Below, one piece after another: positions 42,992 to 54,861 of a DNA stretch of 64,000 bases. Both the position numbers and the translations under genes were made by a program. The stretch is from positions 2,790,001 to 2,854,000 of the forward strand of contig NZ_CP066796.1 of the NCBI RefSeq assembly GCF_017161565.1. Direction: 5' to 3'. This DNA comes from Erwinia amylovora (GTDB taxonomy: Bacteria > Pseudomonadota > Gammaproteobacteria > Enterobacterales > Enterobacteriaceae). How positions within the stretch are numbered: position 1 is the first letter of the stretch; every line of letters begins with the position of its first letter. The notes beneath the pieces were generated by a model. The model was not told the origin of the DNA. It worked only from the letters and a program-made list of their open reading frames with translations, and did no database searches.

Positions 42992-43066
42992 GGGCCAGAC
43001 AGGAAACTGTACCGGAAAATGTCAGATTGCAGTCCAACATTTGCGGTTCAGTTCACTGTCCGGCCC
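42992..43066 (-). terminator. Long hairpin terminator after accA
   Basis: On the minus strand GGGCCGGACAG with AACTG pairs imperfectly with CAGTT and CTGTCTGGCCC, separated by a ~30-nt interior, and is followed by TTTTTG. The arms are at 42992-43014 and 43044-43066. The rest of the 42903-43087 gap carries the ldcC promoter, which I could not define. Confidence 0.7.
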
Positions 43067-43087
43067 TTAATAATGCAGAATCAGCTG

Positions 43088-44047
43088 TCAGGCGTATCCG
43101 TAGCTCATCAGGCGCTGATAGCGACGGTCCAACAGCTCTTCTTTGGTCAGCGTATCCAGATCGGCCAGATCGGCCAGCAGCTGTGCTTTCATCGACGCGC
43201 CAATCGCCAGCGGATCGCGATGCGCCCCACCCAGCGGCTCCGGGATCACGCTATCAATCAGCTTCAGCTCTTTCAGACGCGGTGCGATAATGCCCATCGC
43301 CTCGGCGGCCAGCGGCGCTTTATCCGCACTTTTCCACAGAATAGAGGCGCAGCCTTCCGGTGAAATCACTGAGTAGGTGCTGTACTGCAACATATTGACC
43401 TTGTCACCCACGCCAATCGCCAGCGCGCCACCGGAACCGCCCTCACCAATGACGGTACAGATAACCGGAACTTTCAGGCCGGACATCTCGCGCAGATTGC
43501 GGGCGATCGCTTCCGACTGGCCGCGTTCCTCTGCCCCCACGCCCGGATAGGCACCCGGCGTGTCAATAAAGGTGATGATCGGCATATTAAAGCGTTCGGC
43601 CATCTCCATCAGGCGCAGCGCTTTGCGGTAGCCTTCCGGCGCGGGCATACCGAAGTTACGCCGGATTTTCTCTTTGGTTTCGCGCCCTTTCTGGTGCCCG
43701 ATGATCATCACCGGACGGTCTTCCAGACGCGCGATGCCGCCAACGATAGCTTTATCATCGGCATAGGCACGGTCGCCCGCCAGCTCGTCGAAATCCGTGA
43801 ACACGTTGCGCACATAGTCCAGCGTATACGGGCGCAGCGGATGACGCGCCAACTGTGCAATCTGCCAGGCACCTAAATCGGAGAAGATTTTGCGCGTCAG
43901 CTCCACGCTTTTATCGCGCAGACGCTGAACTTCTTCATCCAGATTAATATCCAGTTTTTCATCCTGACGGCCAACCGATTTGAGCGAATCAATTTTCGCT
44001 TCAAGCTCTGCGATTGGCTGTTCGAAATCCAGGTAATTAAGACTCAT
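43088..44047 (-). CDS. accA: Acetyl-CoA carboxylase carboxyltransferase subunit alpha
   Basis: A 319-residue subunit, equal in length to E. coli AccA. With AccD it transfers the carboxyl group from biotin to acetyl-CoA, making malonyl-CoA for fatty acid synthesis. Crotonase-fold blocks are seen: [39 protein letters not shown], and [17 protein letters not shown] with its oxyanion-hole glycines. It follows dnaE by 12 bases and ends the lpx-dnaE transcription unit. Confidence 0.97.
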   Translation of the reverse strand: MSLNYLDFEQPIAELEAKIDSLKSVGRQDEKLDINLDEEVQRLRDKSVELTRKIFSDLGAWQIAQLARHPLRPYTLDYVRNVFTDFDELAGDRAYADDKAIVGGIARLEDRPVMIIGHQKGRETKEKIRRNFGMPAPEGYRKALRLMEMAERFNMPIITFIDTPGAYPGVGAEERGQSEAIARNLREMSGLKVPVICTVIGEGGSGGALAIGVGDKVNMLQYSTYSVISPEGCASILWKSADKAPLAAEAMGIIAPRLKELKLIDSVIPEPLGGAHRDPLAIGASMKAQLLADLADLDTLTKEELLDRRYQRLMSYGYA

Positions 44048-44059
44048 AATAATCCTGTT

Positions 44060-47000
44060 TTAGTCAAACTCCAGTTCCACCTGCTCCGATCCTATCAACG
44101 ACCGCAGATCGTTCAATAAACGATCGCTCGGCGACACGCGCCAGGTTGCACCAAAGCGCAACTTTGCCCGCGCATCCTCTCTCTGATAGTAGAGATGTAC
44201 CGGAATTGTCCCCGAACGATAAGGTTCAAGGGATTGACGGAGACGGTTTAAAAGCTGGTCATCAATTTGCCTGTCCGTCAGCGAGATAGCAAGCCCACGC
44301 GCATATTTTTCGCGTGCTTCATCGATGTCCATCATATCGCGGGCCATCATTTTAAGCCCGCCATTGAAGTCATCGAAGCTGACCTGCCCACTGACGATCA
44401 GAATACGGTCTTTCTCCAGCATATGCTGGAACTTGTCTAGCGCATCTGTAAATAACATCACTTCCAGGCGACCAGAACGGTCATCCAGCGTGCAGATGCC
44501 AATACGGTTACCGCGTTTTGTTACCATCACGCGGGCCGCCACCACCAGACCGGCCGCAGTGGTCATTTTACCACGCTCGGTCGGGTGCATGTCTTTCAGG
44601 CGCTGTCCACCGACATAGCGCTCAATTTCTTTCAGATACTGGTTGATCGGGTGGCCGGTCAGATAAAGCCCCAGAGTTTCCCTTTCGCCGTCCAGCTGAA
44701 TCTGTTCCGGCCACGGCTTGACGTCGGAATAGGACTGCTCCACCTGCTCCGGGGCTTCTGCCAGCACGCCAAACATATCGACCTGGCCAATCGCCTCGGC
44801 CTTAGCGTGCTGGTCGGCGGCTTTTAACGCATCCGGCAGCGCGCTCATCAATGCAGCACGGTGCGGACCTAAACGGTCAAACGCGCCGGACATAATCAAT
44901 TTTTCCAGCATCCGGCGGTTCATCTTTTTGGTATCGGTACGTGCGCAGAGGTCGAATAACTCGCGGAAATAACCGCCTTCGTTACGCGCCTCGATAATCG
45001 CTTCGATCGGCCCTTCGCCAACGCCTTTTATCGCGCCAATACCGTAGACAATTTCGCCCTCGTCATTCACATGGAACTGATACAGGCCAGAATTAATGTC
45101 CGGCGGCAGAACTTTCAGCCCCATGCGTAAGCACTCATCCACCAGGCCAACCACCTTTTCGGTGTTGTCCATATCGGCCGTCATCACCGCCGCCATAAAC
45201 TCCGCGGGGTAGTGCGCTTTCAGCCACAGCGTTTGATAGGAAACCAGCGCATAGGCGGCGGAGTGCGATTTGTTAAAGCCGTACCCGGCGAATTTCTCCA
45301 CCAGATCGAAAATTTTGATCGCCAGTTCGCCGTCTATGCCGCGCGCTTTCGCCCCGTCTTCGAAGCCGCCTCGCTGCCTGGCCATTTCGACCGGGTTTTT
45401 TTTACCCATCGCACGGCGCAGCATATCCGCCCCGCCCAGGCTGTAACCGGCCAGTACCTGGGCTATCTGCATCACCTGTTCCTGATACAGGATGATGCCG
45501 TAGGTCGGCTCCAGCACCGGCTTAAGCGACTCATGCTGCCACTGAATATCCGGGTAGGAAATCTCTTCGCGCCCGTGCTTACGGTCGATAAAGTTATCCA
45601 CCATGCCGGACTGTAACGGCCCCGGACGGAACAGGGCCACCAGCGCGATCATATCCTCGAAGCAGTCGGGCTTCAGGCGCTTAATCAAATCCTTCATGCC
45701 GCGCGATTCAAGCTGGAATACCGCCGTGGTCTCCGAGCGTTGCAGCATATCGAAACTTTTTTTATCTTCAAGCGGAATCGCAGCGATATCAATCGGCGCT
45801 TCTCCGCTCTTAGCCCGTTTGGCGTTAATCATTGCCAGCGCCCAGTCGATAATGGTTAGCGTGCGCAGACCGAGGAAGTCAAACTTCACCAGCCCGGCAT
45901 ATTCCACATCATTTTTATCAAACTGAGTGACCGGGTGGTCGCCGTTTTCATCACAGTACAGGGGGGCAAAATCGGTAATTTGCGTCGGCGCGATCACCAC
46001 GCCCCCGGCATGTTTACCGGCATTACGCGTCACGCCTTCCAGCTTGCGCGCCATATCAATCAGCGCCTTAACCTCTTCATCGGCCTCATAAATTTCCGGC
46101 AGCTGCGGTTCGGCAGCAAAGGCTTTTTCCAGCGTCATGCCTGGATCGGGCGGCACCAGCTTGGAGATGCGGTCAACAAAGCCATAAGGATGGCCCAGCA
46201 CGCGCCCGACGTCACGGATAACCGCCTTCGCCGCCATGGTGCCGAAGGTGATGATCTGTGATACCGCCTGACGGCCGTACATCTCCGCAACGTGTTCAAT
46301 CACCAAGTCGCGCTTTTCCATGCAGAAGTCGACGTCAAAATCGGGCATCGAAACACGTTCCGGGTTAAGGAAACGTTCAAACAGCAGGTCAAACGCCAGC
46401 GGATCGAGGTCGGTGATCTTCAGCGCATAGGCCACCAGCGAACCCGCCCCCGAACCACGACCCGGCCCGACCGGAACATCGTTATCCTTGGACCACTGGA
46501 TGAACTCCATCACGATCAGGAAGTAGCCGGGGAAGCCCATCTGATTGATAACGTTCAGCTCGATATCCAGACGTTGGTCATAATCAGCACGGCGTTCGGC
46601 ACGCACCTTTTCATCCGGGAACAGGAATTCCAGACGCTCTTCGAGGCCCTTTTTCGATTCGACCACAAGGAAATCTTCCGTGGTCATCTCTCCGGTCGGG
46701 AACTGTGGCAGGAAATATTCGCCAAGACGGATGGTGACGTTACAGCGACGGGCGATTTCCACACTGTTTTCCAGCGCTTCAGGAATGTCTGAGAACAGCT
46801 CGCACATCTCCTCCTCGCTGCGCAGATACTGCTGCGGACTGTAATGACGCGGGCGCTTGGGGTCGTCCAGGGTGAAACCGTCATGGATCGCTACGCGGAT
46901 CTCATGGGCATCAAAGTCCGACTCGGCAAGAAAACAGACTTCGTTGGTGGCGACGACGGGAACCCCCTGCGCTACCGCCAGCTCTACTGCCGCGTGCAGG

Positions 47001-47542
47001 TACGCTTCTTCATCAGGCCGCCCGGTGCGGATCAGCTCAAGATAGTAGCGATCGGGAAAATGTTGCTGATAGAAACTCAGGCACTCGCGGACCTGCGTGT
47101 GGTTACCGCGCAACAGCATTTTACCGACATCGCCACGACGACCGCCGGAGAGCAGGATCAGGCCCTGCTGGTGTTCAGCCAGCCAGTCACGATCGATGGT
47201 CGGTCCCGCTGGCCCGTAGCCCCGCTGGTAGGCGCGTGAAATCAGCAGCGTCAGGTTTTGATAACCCTCATTATCGGCGGCTAATACGGTGATTTGCGTC
47301 AGCTCATCGCCCATTGCTTCACTGCTGACGTTGAAATCGGCGCCGATAATCGGCTTCATGCCCTGACCGTGGGCCGTGCCGTAAAACTTCACCAGCCCGC
47401 ACAGGTTGGTAAAATCCGTGATGCCGATGGCCGGCATACCTATGCTTGCCGCGTATTTCACTAACGGACTCGTTTTCGCCAGTCCATCGATCATCGAGTA
47501 GTCGCTGTGGACGCGTAAATGAATAAAACGAGGTTCGGCCAT
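44060..47542 (-). CDS. dnaE: DNA polymerase III alpha subunit
   Basis: A 1160-residue replicative polymerase, equal in length to E. coli DnaE. Order: N-terminal PHP domain ([15 protein letters not shown]), palm with catalytic aspartates in [13 protein letters not shown] near residue 400, a third catalytic Asp near 555 ([16 protein letters not shown]), fingers ([19 protein letters not shown] near 760), and C-terminal helix-hairpin-helix, beta-clamp-binding (QVDMFG near 920), OB-fold and tau-binding regions. It replicates the chromosome as part of the holoenzyme. Located between rnhB and accA. Confidence 0.98.
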   Translation of the reverse strand: MAEPRFIHLRVHSDYSMIDGLAKTSPLVKYAASIGMPAIGITDFTNLCGLVKFYGTAHGQGMKPIIGADFNVSSEAMGDELTQITVLAADNEGYQNLTLLISRAYQRGYGPAGPTIDRDWLAEHQQGLILLSGGRRGDVGKMLLRGNHTQVRECLSFYQQHFPDRYYLELIRTGRPDEEAYLHAAVELAVAQGVPVVATNEVCFLAESDFDAHEIRVAIHDGFTLDDPKRPRHYSPQQYLRSEEEMCELFSDIPEALENSVEIARRCNVTIRLGEYFLPQFPTGEMTTEDFLVVESKKGLEERLEFLFPDEKVRAERRADYDQRLDIELNVINQMGFPGYFLIVMEFIQWSKDNDVPVGPGRGSGAGSLVAYALKITDLDPLAFDLLFERFLNPERVSMPDFDVDFCMEKRDLVIEHVAEMYGRQAVSQIITFGTMAAKAVIRDVGRVLGHPYGFVDRISKLVPPDPGMTLEKAFAAEPQLPEIYEADEEVKALIDMARKLEGVTRNAGKHAGGVVIAPTQITDFAPLYCDENGDHPVTQFDKNDVEYAGLVKFDFLGLRTLTIIDWALAMINAKRAKSGEAPIDIAAIPLEDKKSFDMLQRSETTAVFQLESRGMKDLIKRLKPDCFEDMIALVALFRPGPLQSGMVDNFIDRKHGREEISYPDIQWQHESLKPVLEPTYGIILYQEQVMQIAQVLAGYSLGGADMLRRAMGKKNPVEMARQRGGFEDGAKARGIDGELAIKIFDLVEKFAGYGFNKSHSAAYALVSYQTLWLKAHYPAEFMAAVMTADMDNTEKVVGLVDECLRMGLKVLPPDINSGLYQFHVNDEGEIVYGIGAIKGVGEGPIEAIIEARNEGGYFRELFDLCARTDTKKMNRRMLEKLIMSGAFDRLGPHRAALMSALPDALKAADQHAKAEAIGQVDMFGVLAEAPEQVEQSYSDVKPWPEQIQLDGERETLGLYLTGHPINQYLKEIERYVGGQRLKDMHPTERGKMTTAAGLVVAARVMVTKRGNRIGICTLDDRSGRLEVMLFTDALDKFQHMLEKDRILIVSGQVSFDDFNGGLKMMARDMMDIDEAREKYARGLAISLTDRQIDDQLLNRLRQSLEPYRSGTIPVHLYYQREDARAKLRFGATWRVSPSDRLLNDLRSLIGSEQVELEFD

Positions 47543-47560
47543 CAGTGTTCCTGTTTCATG

Positions 47561-48196
47561 CTAATGAGGAGAATTACTGCGTGCGGGTAGCCGCAGCGGC
47601 CAGTCACTATCCAGCAATGCATTGCGCACCGGCGCAAAACTGCGGCGATGCTGAGGCGTTACGCCAAACTGGGCCAGCTTTTCCATATGCAAAGCCGTTG
47701 GATAGCCTTTATGCCGGGCAAAGCCATATTGCGGGTACTGCTGATCCAGTTCACACATCTCACGGTCTCGCGTGACTTTCGCCATGATCGAGGCAGCGCC
47801 AATCTCTTGCACCAGGCTATCGCCTTTCACCACGGCTCGGCTCGGCATGGCCAGTGCAGGACAACGGTTGCCGTCGATCAGCACAAAATCGGGCGTCAGA
47901 TGCAGTCCGGCCACCGCGCGCTGCATCGCCAGCATGGTGGCGTGCAGGATGTTAAGCCGATCGATTTCTTCCGGCTCTGCGCGGCCCAGGCTCCAGCTCA
48001 GTGCTTTATCTTTAATCTCATCATACAGGGCCAGCCGGCGTTTTTCCGACAGCTTTTTCGAATCCCCCAGCCCGACAATTGGTCGGGAAGGATCAAGAAT
48101 GACCGCCGCGGTAACCACCGCGCCGACCAGCGGGCCACGGCCTACTTCATCAACACCGGCAATCAGCCGGGCTTCAGGATAGGTAAATAAGCTCAT
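47561..48196 (-). CDS. rnhB: Ribonuclease HII
   Basis: A 211-residue RNase H (E. coli 198). It nicks DNA 5' of misincorporated ribonucleotides. The active-site motif is [17 protein letters not shown] near residues 13-29 (Asp, Glu), with later acidic residues in LIDGNRC and the GRAEPEEID loop. The C-terminus is about 10 residues longer than in E. coli. ATG 48196 overlaps the lpxB stop as ATGA; a GTG two codons earlier is in frame. Confidence 0.95.
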   Translation of the reverse strand: MSLFTYPEARLIAGVDEVGRGPLVGAVVTAAVILDPSRPIVGLGDSKKLSEKRRLALYDEIKDKALSWSLGRAEPEEIDRLNILHATMLAMQRAVAGLHLTPDFVLIDGNRCPALAMPSRAVVKGDSLVQEIGAASIMAKVTRDREMCELDQQYPQYGFARHKGYPTALHMEKLAQFGVTPQHRRSFAPVRNALLDSDWPLRLPARSNSPH

Positions 48197-49338
48197 CGAC
48201 ACAGCTCCAGTACCGCTTCCGCCGCCTGTTGATCGGCATTCCAGCGGATCTGATGATGCAGTCCGGCGAAGGTGGCCAGCAGCGCATCACGGGTTTCGCC
48301 TTCAGCCAGCAGCGGCTCCAGCGCCGCTGCCAGCCGCGGCGGCTGACACACATCCTGCAACAGCTCGGGCACCAGTTCACGGCCCGCCAGCAGGTTGGGC
48401 AGTGAGACATAATCCGTTTTCACCAGCCGTTTCGCCAGCCAGAAGGTGAAGGGTTTCATGCGATAACCTACCACCATCGGGCATTTTGCCAGCATACACT
48501 CCAGCGCAGCGGTGCCGGAGGCCAGCAGGGCGGCATCGCTTGCCAGCATCGCCTGCCGGCCTTTGCCGTCCAGCAGGTGCATCGGCAAATCCGGTGCCAC
48601 TTCGGCCTTAATCGCTTCAAACTGAGTGCGCCGGCGTGGATTAACCAGCGGAACGACGATTTCCAGCTGCGGGTATTTGTCGCGCAGCAGCATCGCCGTT
48701 TTCAGGAAATCGGCGCTTAGCATCTCGACTTCGGCACTGCGGCTGCCCGGCAACAGCGCCAGGCAGAGGGCCTGTGGCGCAATGCCCAGCGCGCGGCGCG
48801 CGGCCTGCTTATCGGGTTCAATCGGCATCGCATCGGCCATGGTGTGGCCGATAAAGCGGCATGGCACGTTGAAACGGTCGTAAAACGCTTTTTCAAACGG
48901 TAAAAATGCCAGCACCAGGTCGGTGGCCCGACCAATTTTAAACACGCGTTTTTGACGCCAGGCCCACACAGAGGGGCTGACATAATGAATAGTGCGGATC
49001 CCCTGCTGCTTCAGCCGCCCTTCCAGGGTGATATTGAAGTCAGGGGCATCAATGCCAACAAAGACGTCGGGCTGCAGCGCGGTAAAGCGGCGGGTGAGAT
49101 CGCGGCGGATATGCAGCAGGCGGCGCAGTCGGCCCAGCACTTCAACAATGCCCATTACCGCCAACTCTTCCATCTCATACCAGGCTTCACACCCTTCGGA
49201 CTGCATCAGCGGCCCGGCAACCCCAACAAAGCGGGCATCAGGATGTTTTTCTTTCAGCGCACGGATAAGACCGGCACCAAGAATATCGCCGGAAGTTTCT
49301 CCGGCGACAAGGGCAATCGTTAAGGGATGCTTTGGCAT
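48193..49338 (-). CDS. lpxB: Lipid A disaccharide synthase
   Basis: A 381-residue GT19 glycosyltransferase (E. coli 382). It joins UDP-2,3-diacylglucosamine and lipid X to form the lipid A disaccharide. Motifs include the N-terminal [37 protein letters not shown] (membrane-binding and UDP region) and [11 protein letters not shown]. Four bases separate it from lpxA, and it overlaps rnhB. It belongs to the lpxD-fabZ-lpxA-lpxB cluster. Confidence 0.97.
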   Translation of the reverse strand: MPKHPLTIALVAGETSGDILGAGLIRALKEKHPDARFVGVAGPLMQSEGCEAWYEMEELAVMGIVEVLGRLRRLLHIRRDLTRRFTALQPDVFVGIDAPDFNITLEGRLKQQGIRTIHYVSPSVWAWRQKRVFKIGRATDLVLAFLPFEKAFYDRFNVPCRFIGHTMADAMPIEPDKQAARRALGIAPQALCLALLPGSRSAEVEMLSADFLKTAMLLRDKYPQLEIVVPLVNPRRRTQFEAIKAEVAPDLPMHLLDGKGRQAMLASDAALLASGTAALECMLAKCPMVVGYRMKPFTFWLAKRLVKTDYVSLPNLLAGRELVPELLQDVCQPPRLAAALEPLLAEGETRDALLATFAGLHHQIRWNADQQAAEAVLELCR

Positions 49339-49341
49339 GGG

Positions 49342-50130
49342 TTAACGAATCAGGCCCCTTGTAGAGCGTGCAAAGAAATCGTAAAACGGCTGGACTTCCG
49401 GGTGCGCTTGCGCGATGTCAGCGATCTCCGGTTTAACGTCATCCAGCGTCTTACCACTGCGGTAAAGCAGTTTGTACGCGGCACGAATAGCGTGCAGCGC
49501 CTCCTTGCTGAAACCGCGGCGTTGCAAGCCTACAAGGTTGATGCCAAAAGGCGTGGCATGGTTGCCCTGGGCAATCACGTAAGGGGGCACGTCCTGGGCC
49601 ACGCCTGAACAGCCGCCAACCATGACATGAGCACCGATAATGCAGAACTGATGCACCGCCGTCATACCGCCAATGATCGCATAATCATCGATGATAACGT
49701 GCCCGGCCAGCGTGGCGTTGTTGGCCAGAATGCAGTGGTTACCCACAATACAGTCATGGGCAACGTGTGCATTAATCATCAGCAGGTTGTCATCGCCAAC
49801 CCGGGTTACCCCGTCTGATTGCGCGGTGCCACGATGAATGGTGACGCTTTCACGAATACGGTTACGATCGCCAATTTCAACCCGCGTGGGTTCGCCCGCG
49901 TACTTCAGGTCCTGATTCGCCTCACCGATCGAAGCAAACTGGTAGATCGTATTGTCTTTGCCGATACGGGTATGGCCATTGACAACAACGTGCGACTTCA
50001 GGATCGTACCTTCGCCGATCGACACATTCGCGCCAATCACGCAAAACGGGCCAATCTGGACGCCAGCGCCAATAACAGCGCCTTGTTCAACGATCGAACT
50101 GGGGTGAATAACGGCGGTACTATCAATCAC
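49342..50130 (-). CDS. lpxA: UDP-N-acetylglucosamine acyltransferase
   Basis: A 262-residue left-handed beta-helix trimer, equal in length to E. coli LpxA. It catalyses the first step of lipid A synthesis, 3-O-acylation of UDP-GlcNAc from hydroxymyristoyl-ACP. Hexapeptide repeats (for example [20 protein letters not shown]) run through residues 1-185. The catalytic His125 region is in [14 protein letters not shown]. The C-terminal helical domain binds ACP. The start follows the fabZ stop by 3 bases. Confidence 0.97.
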   Translation of the reverse strand: MIDSTAVIHPSSIVEQGAVIGAGVQIGPFCVIGANVSIGEGTILKSHVVVNGHTRIGKDNTIYQFASIGEANQDLKYAGEPTRVEIGDRNRIRESVTIHRGTAQSDGVTRVGDDNLLMINAHVAHDCIVGNHCILANNATLAGHVIIDDYAIIGGMTAVHQFCIIGAHVMVGGCSGVAQDVPPYVIAQGNHATPFGINLVGLQRRGFSKEALHAIRAAYKLLYRSGKTLDDVKPEIADIAQAHPEVQPFYDFFARSTRGLIR

Positions 50131-50133
50131 GAA

Positions 50134-50589
50134 TTAAGCCTCCCGGCTGCGGGCACACATCATCGTTGCTTCGCAGACAATATTACCGTCAACGGTGGCC
50201 ACGCCTTTAAAGCGCGTCAATCCACGGCGGGTTTTCTCGAAGGTGACTTCCATGATCATTTGATCGCCAGGTACCACCGGGCGCTTGAAGCGCGCTTCGT
50301 CGATACCGGCGAAGTAATACAGTTCGCCCGGCTCCAGTTTGCCTACGCTTTTAAAAGCCAGAATCCCGGTTGCCTGCGCCATAGCTTCCAAAATCAGCAC
50401 GCCCGGGAAAATCGGTTTACCCGGGAAATGCCCCTGGAAAAACGGTTCGTTAACCGAGACGTTTTTAACCGCACGCAGATATTTGCTTTCTTCGAACTCA
50501 AGAACCCGATCGACCAGTAAAAACGGGTAGCGATGCGGTAAAAGTTCGATAATCTCTTCAATCTTCAGAGTATGAGTTTCAGTAGTCAA
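50134..50589 (-). CDS. fabZ: 3-hydroxyacyl-ACP dehydratase FabZ
   Basis: A 151-residue hot-dog-fold dehydratase, equal in length to E. coli FabZ. It dehydrates beta-hydroxyacyl-ACP in fatty acid elongation and competes with LpxA for hydroxymyristoyl-ACP. The active-site block is [20 protein letters not shown], with His54 and Glu68. It sits between lpxD and lpxA. The 159-bp gap upstream (50590-50748) shows no gene. Confidence 0.97.
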   Translation of the reverse strand: MTTETHTLKIEEIIELLPHRYPFLLVDRVLEFEESKYLRAVKNVSVNEPFFQGHFPGKPIFPGVLILEAMAQATGILAFKSVGKLEPGELYYFAGIDEARFKRPVVPGDQMIMEVTFEKTRRGLTRFKGVATVDGNIVCEATMMCARSREA

Positions 50590-50748
50590 AATACTCTTCC
50601 TGTCCTAAAAAAAATCTGATGGCATCAACAACACGGCCTGCAACAATCTGTCGATCGTCCGCAGGCCGCGAATCATTTCTGTGCGCCAGGCTTTCCCTGC
50701 TTCGCATGTTTTATTTATGAAAGCCGGACAGCGTTAGTGCGTATTCGC

Positions 50749-51771
50749 TTAGTCTTTACCGACTTTGCGCTCGATGTTTTTTAAGCGTTTGCTTATTTCA
50801 TCGATATTCATTACCAGTGCCGCAGTTTTGCGCCAGGTTTTGTTAGGCTGAAGCGGGATGCCGGAGGAGTATAACCCAGGCTCGGTGATAGGTCGCATCA
50901 CCATTCCCATCCCCGTGACGGTCACTTTGTCACAAATTTCCATATGACCGTTAATCACGCTGGCCCCGCCAATCATGCAATAGCGGCCAATTTTGAGGCT
51001 TCCAGCCATGATAACGCCACCTGCCACTGCGGTATTGTCGCCAATTACCACGTTGTGCGCAATCTGGCACTGGTTATCTATGATAACACCATTACCTATT
51101 TGAGTGTTATCAAGAGCGCCACGATCGATAGTGGTACAGGCACCAATTTCAACGCGATCGCCAATAATTACCGTCCCAAGCTGCGGGATTTTCACCCAGT
51201 TCCCGCGATCGTTGGCATAACCGAAGCCATCTGCACCGATCACCGTACCGGATTGGATCAGACAGTCGCGGCCAATCTGCACTTCATGATAGACAGAAAC
51301 ATTGGCCCAGAGGCGGCTGCCAGCACCGATATGGGTCTTTTTGCCGACGAAACAGCCGGGGCCGATCACCACGTTGTCGCCAAGCACCACGTCGGATTCA
51401 ATCACCGCGTTAGCGCCAATCGATACGTGGTTGCCAAGCCGGGCTGTAGCATCAATCGCCGCGCTCGGAGCGATATCTCTAGCGGGCTGCGGCGTGCTGT
51501 CCAGCAACTGCGCCATACGGGCATAGGTCAGATAAGGGTTTTTAACCACCAGCGCGGAGCCATGGAAAAAGTCCAGATCCGCTTCCGTCAGCACCACGGC
51601 GGAAGCCTGACAGGCTGCGAGCTGCTCGCGGTAACGGCTGTTCGAAAGAAAAGTGATTTGACCTGCCTGGGCGGATTGCATAGAAGCAATGCCGGAGATG
51701 GCGATTTCGCCATCTCCGTGCAATTCTGCATCCAACTGCTGGGCTAAATCAGCCAGTCGAATTGAAGGCAT
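50749..51771 (-). CDS. lpxD: UDP-3-O-(3-hydroxymyristoyl)glucosamine N-acyltransferase
   Basis: A 340-residue trimeric beta-helix enzyme (E. coli 341). It N-acylates UDP-3-O-acyl-glucosamine in lipid A synthesis. An N-terminal uridine-binding domain (residues 1-~100) precedes hexapeptide repeats ([20 protein letters not shown]...). The catalytic His is in [15 protein letters not shown] near 239. A C-terminal helix ([15 protein letters not shown]) contacts ACP. It follows skp by 3 bases. Confidence 0.97.
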   Translation of the reverse strand: MPSIRLADLAQQLDAELHGDGEIAISGIASMQSAQAGQITFLSNSRYREQLAACQASAVVLTEADLDFFHGSALVVKNPYLTYARMAQLLDSTPQPARDIAPSAAIDATARLGNHVSIGANAVIESDVVLGDNVVIGPGCFVGKKTHIGAGSRLWANVSVYHEVQIGRDCLIQSGTVIGADGFGYANDRGNWVKIPQLGTVIIGDRVEIGACTTIDRGALDNTQIGNGVIIDNQCQIAHNVVIGDNTAVAGGVIMAGSLKIGRYCMIGGASVINGHMEICDKVTVTGMGMVMRPITEPGLYSSGIPLQPNKTWRKTAALVMNIDEISKRLKNIERKVGKD

Positions 51772-51774
51772 GGC

Positions 51775-52272
51775 TTATTTAACCTGTTTTAAAACATCGG
51801 CAGTGATGTCCTTGGATTTAGCAACATAAGCCACCGCATTCTGGTCGATAACTACATCATAGCCTTCACTATCAGCCACTTTCTGTACGGCGTCCTGAAT
51901 ACGGCTCAGGATTTTATTACGCTCTTCCATCTGACGACGACGGTTATCCTGCTCAAATGCCTGAGCTTTAGTGGAGAACGCTTCACGCTGGGCCATCACG
52001 TCTTTTTCCACACGGCTGCGCTCGCTGGCTTTCATCGTTGAGCCATCACGCTGCAGGCGTTGCATTTTAGTTTGCAGATCGCGCTCCATACCTTGCAGCT
52101 CGGTGGCACGGCCTTTGAACTCGTTCTCCAGCTGTTTCGCGACGGTCGCACGCGCTGGTAACTGTTGGAAAATGCTGGAAACGTTCACCACTGCAATTTT
52201 ATCAGCAGCCTGAGCGCCGGCGGAAACCGCCAGAGCAATACCCAGACCTGCGGCACACAACAACTTTTTCAC
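51775..52272 (-). CDS. skp: Periplasmic chaperone Skp
   Basis: A 165-residue holdase for unfolded outer-membrane proteins (E. coli Skp 161). A Sec signal ([20 protein letters not shown]) has its likely cleavage site AQA/ADKIAV. The mature protein has a small beta-body and two long helical tentacles (about 55-135) rich in Arg, Glu and Gln. The C-terminus [12 protein letters not shown] is conserved. The start is GTG 52272, which has AAGGAG 8 bases upstream and matches MKK of E. coli; an upstream in-frame ATG (52311) would add 13 residues without a ribosome site. It lies between bamA and lpxD. Confidence 0.94.
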   Translation of the reverse strand: MKKLLCAAGLGIALAVSAGAQAADKIAVVNVSSIFQQLPARATVAKQLENEFKGRATELQGMERDLQTKMQRLQRDGSTMKASERSRVEKDVMAQREAFSTKAQAFEQDNRRRQMEERNKILSRIQDAVQKVADSEGYDVVIDQNAVAYVAKSKDITADVLKQVK

Positions 52273-52395
52273 TATAAAACTCCTTACCATCAACGTTTGT
52301 GTCACGGACACATGGGTTGCGCTGCCTGGTGGCCTGAACTCAGGCCACCTTGAACAGCGCGATACTCGCTTACTCCGCTTCCATGCAGAACCGAA

Positions 52396-54807
52396 TTACC
52401 AGGTTTTACCAATGTTAAACTGGAACTGTTCGGCCTTATCTCCGTCATACTTTTTGAACGGCTGAGCGTACGAGAACACCAGCGGCCCAAGAGGTGACAT
52501 CCATTGCAGCGCCAGACCCGCTGACATACGGATGTTACCCGGTTTGCTGTAATCAGGGATGCCTTCCGCGCTGGTCGCTGCGGTGTTATCCCAGTTGGTA
52601 TCCCAGACGGTACCGGCATCGACAAACAGGGAAGTACGCACCGAGTTGGCATATTTATCGCTGAGGAACGGCGTCGGCGTGATCAGCTCGGCGCTGGCAA
52701 CGGCCATGGCGTTACCGCCGACCGCATCGTCAGAACTACAGATCCTGGTGACATCGCTGCCGGAACAGTTGGAAGAACCATTGTTGTAATAGGCCGCCTT
52801 CGGACCGATGGTATTGGAGCGGAAACCACGTACCGTGCTGGAACCACCGGCATAGAAGTTCTCGTAGAACGGCAGCTCTTTACCGCTCAAACCACCGCCG
52901 TAACCCACGCGACCACGGCCTAACAGCACCCATGAATGATCCTGATCGAGCGGCAGATACTGCTGCGTGTCCAGCGTCGCCTTATAGAAGGCGTTATCCG
53001 AACCGGGGATCGTTACCTTGCCGTTCAGGTTGGTACGGTTACCCGCCGTAGGGAAGAAACCACGGTCAAGGGTGTTATACGTCCAGCCATAGTTGAAGGT
53101 GAAGTCATCTGCCGAGAAGTCTTCGTCGCCTGAAAGTGACGGATTTTTCCCTACGGAACGCAGATAACGCCACATCGCCACCTGTGGCTGCATATTAGAC
53201 AGGCTGTTATGGACATAGCCAAGACCAACACGCAGAGTATTGTTTTCATTAACCGGGAAGCCCAGCGTGCCGTCCACACCATAACTCTTGTTAGTATAGT
53301 CGGACAGGTCGGCATCGTCGGCCTTAAAATCGTTATAGAACAGACGGCCGCCGAGACTAACGCCGTCAACCGTGAAGTAGGGGTCGGTCAGTGAGAATTC
53401 AGCGTAGGTCTGGTAATCATTTTTGGTGCCGCTAAGGCCAACGGTATTACCGGTGCCGAGCCAGTTCTCCTGAGTGATCCCAGCCTGGAAGCTAACGCCA
53501 CTTTCGGTGCCGTAACCCACACCAAAGTTCAGCGTACCGGTGTTGCGCTCTTTGACTTTGTACACCACGTCGACCTGATCTGGCGAACCTGGCACGCGCC
53601 GGGTATCGGTATCAACCGTTTCAAAGTAGCCAAGACGATTCAGACGCTCTTTGCCCTGCTCAACCAGGTCACTGCCTAACCAGGCACCTTCCATCTGGCG
53701 CATTTCACGGCGCAACACGGCATCTTTCGAGGTATCGTTCCCTTCAAAGCGCACTTTACGCACGTAATAGCGGTTGCCCGCATCAACGTTGATATGCAGC
53801 TTCACGGTTTTGTTGGCGTCATCAATCTCTGTCTGAGTCTGCACGCGAGGATAGGCGTAGCCATAACGACCCAACAGTTTCTTGATGTCGTCTTCCGTGC
53901 GGGTGACTTTGGCTCCGTTATACAGCTCGCCGGGCTTGACTTTGCTTAGCCCTTCAATTTCCGCTGAATGCCCGGCCAGGTTGCCGCTTACCGCCACGCC
54001 CGAAAGCTTATACTGCTCGCCTTCGGTAATGTTAACGGTAATGTAAATGCCTTTTTTATCTGGCGTCAGGCTGACCTGAGTCGAATCGATATTGAAACGG
54101 GCATAGCCGCGATCCAGATAGAAGCTGCGCAAGGTTTCAAGATCCCCGGCCAGTTTCTGTTTCTGGTATTTACGATCGCCAACCACGTTCCACCATGGCA
54201 CTTCATCACGCAGCTGGAAGCGCGAGATCAGTTCATCCGAGCTGAAGGCTTTGTTGCCCACCACGTTAATTTGTTGGATTTTGGCAGAAACACCTTCAGT
54301 AAAGACCAGCTTCAGGTCAACACGGTTGCGAGGCAGTGGCGTAACGACCGCTTTTACGCTGGCGCTGTATTTGCCAACGCTGTAGTAGAAGTCTTCCAGC
54401 CCCTTCTCAATAGTGGTGATGGTGGTACGATCCAGCGCTTCACCTACCCGCACGCCAGAGGCTTCGAGGTTTTGCTTCAGCATATCCTCTTTGACCGCTT
54501 TATTGCCGGAGAAGGTGATGCTGGCAATGGTTGGGCGCTCTTTGACCTGCACAATCAGCGTGTCGCCATCGCGCAGAACCTGAACATCTTCAAAATTTCC
54601 GGTCGCAAACAGTGCGCGAATGGTGTTACTGAGATCTTCATCAGAGACGGTATCTCCCACGCGGACGGGCATACTGAGCAATGCCGCACCGACGGCGACT
54701 CGCTGCAGGCCATCGAAATGAATATCCTTCACTACGAACCCGTCTGCACCGTATACGGTAGCGCTGCTAAGCAGCAGCGACGCTATGAGCAACTTTTTCA
54801 TCGCCAT
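52396..54807 (-). CDS. bamA: Outer-membrane protein assembly factor BamA
   Basis: An 803-residue Omp85 protein (E. coli 810). Signal peptide [20 protein letters not shown], mature start AD/EGFVV type. Five POTRA domains (about residues 24-420) bind BamB-E and nascent porins; a 16-strand beta-barrel follows. The conserved L6 motif VRGF ([14 protein letters not shown]) is near residue 660. Loop L6 is shorter than in E. coli and reads [20 protein letters not shown], keeping two cysteines for the family disulfide. The C-terminal beta-signal is FQFNIGKTW. It inserts outer-membrane proteins. Confidence 0.97.
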   Translation of the reverse strand: MAMKKLLIASLLLSSATVYGADGFVVKDIHFDGLQRVAVGAALLSMPVRVGDTVSDEDLSNTIRALFATGNFEDVQVLRDGDTLIVQVKERPTIASITFSGNKAVKEDMLKQNLEASGVRVGEALDRTTITTIEKGLEDFYYSVGKYSASVKAVVTPLPRNRVDLKLVFTEGVSAKIQQINVVGNKAFSSDELISRFQLRDEVPWWNVVGDRKYQKQKLAGDLETLRSFYLDRGYARFNIDSTQVSLTPDKKGIYITVNITEGEQYKLSGVAVSGNLAGHSAEIEGLSKVKPGELYNGAKVTRTEDDIKKLLGRYGYAYPRVQTQTEIDDANKTVKLHINVDAGNRYYVRKVRFEGNDTSKDAVLRREMRQMEGAWLGSDLVEQGKERLNRLGYFETVDTDTRRVPGSPDQVDVVYKVKERNTGTLNFGVGYGTESGVSFQAGITQENWLGTGNTVGLSGTKNDYQTYAEFSLTDPYFTVDGVSLGGRLFYNDFKADDADLSDYTNKSYGVDGTLGFPVNENNTLRVGLGYVHNSLSNMQPQVAMWRYLRSVGKNPSLSGDEDFSADDFTFNYGWTYNTLDRGFFPTAGNRTNLNGKVTIPGSDNAFYKATLDTQQYLPLDQDHSWVLLGRGRVGYGGGLSGKELPFYENFYAGGSSTVRGFRSNTIGPKAAYYNNGSSNCSGSDVTRICSSDDAVGGNAMAVASAELITPTPFLSDKYANSVRTSLFVDAGTVWDTNWDNTAATSAEGIPDYSKPGNIRMSAGLALQWMSPLGPLVFSYAQPFKKYDGDKAEQFQFNIGKTW

Positions 54808-54861
54808 CGTTGTTATGCATTCTTCCTAGCTGGTTCCCACGAATCACTTGCCTGCGGCAAA

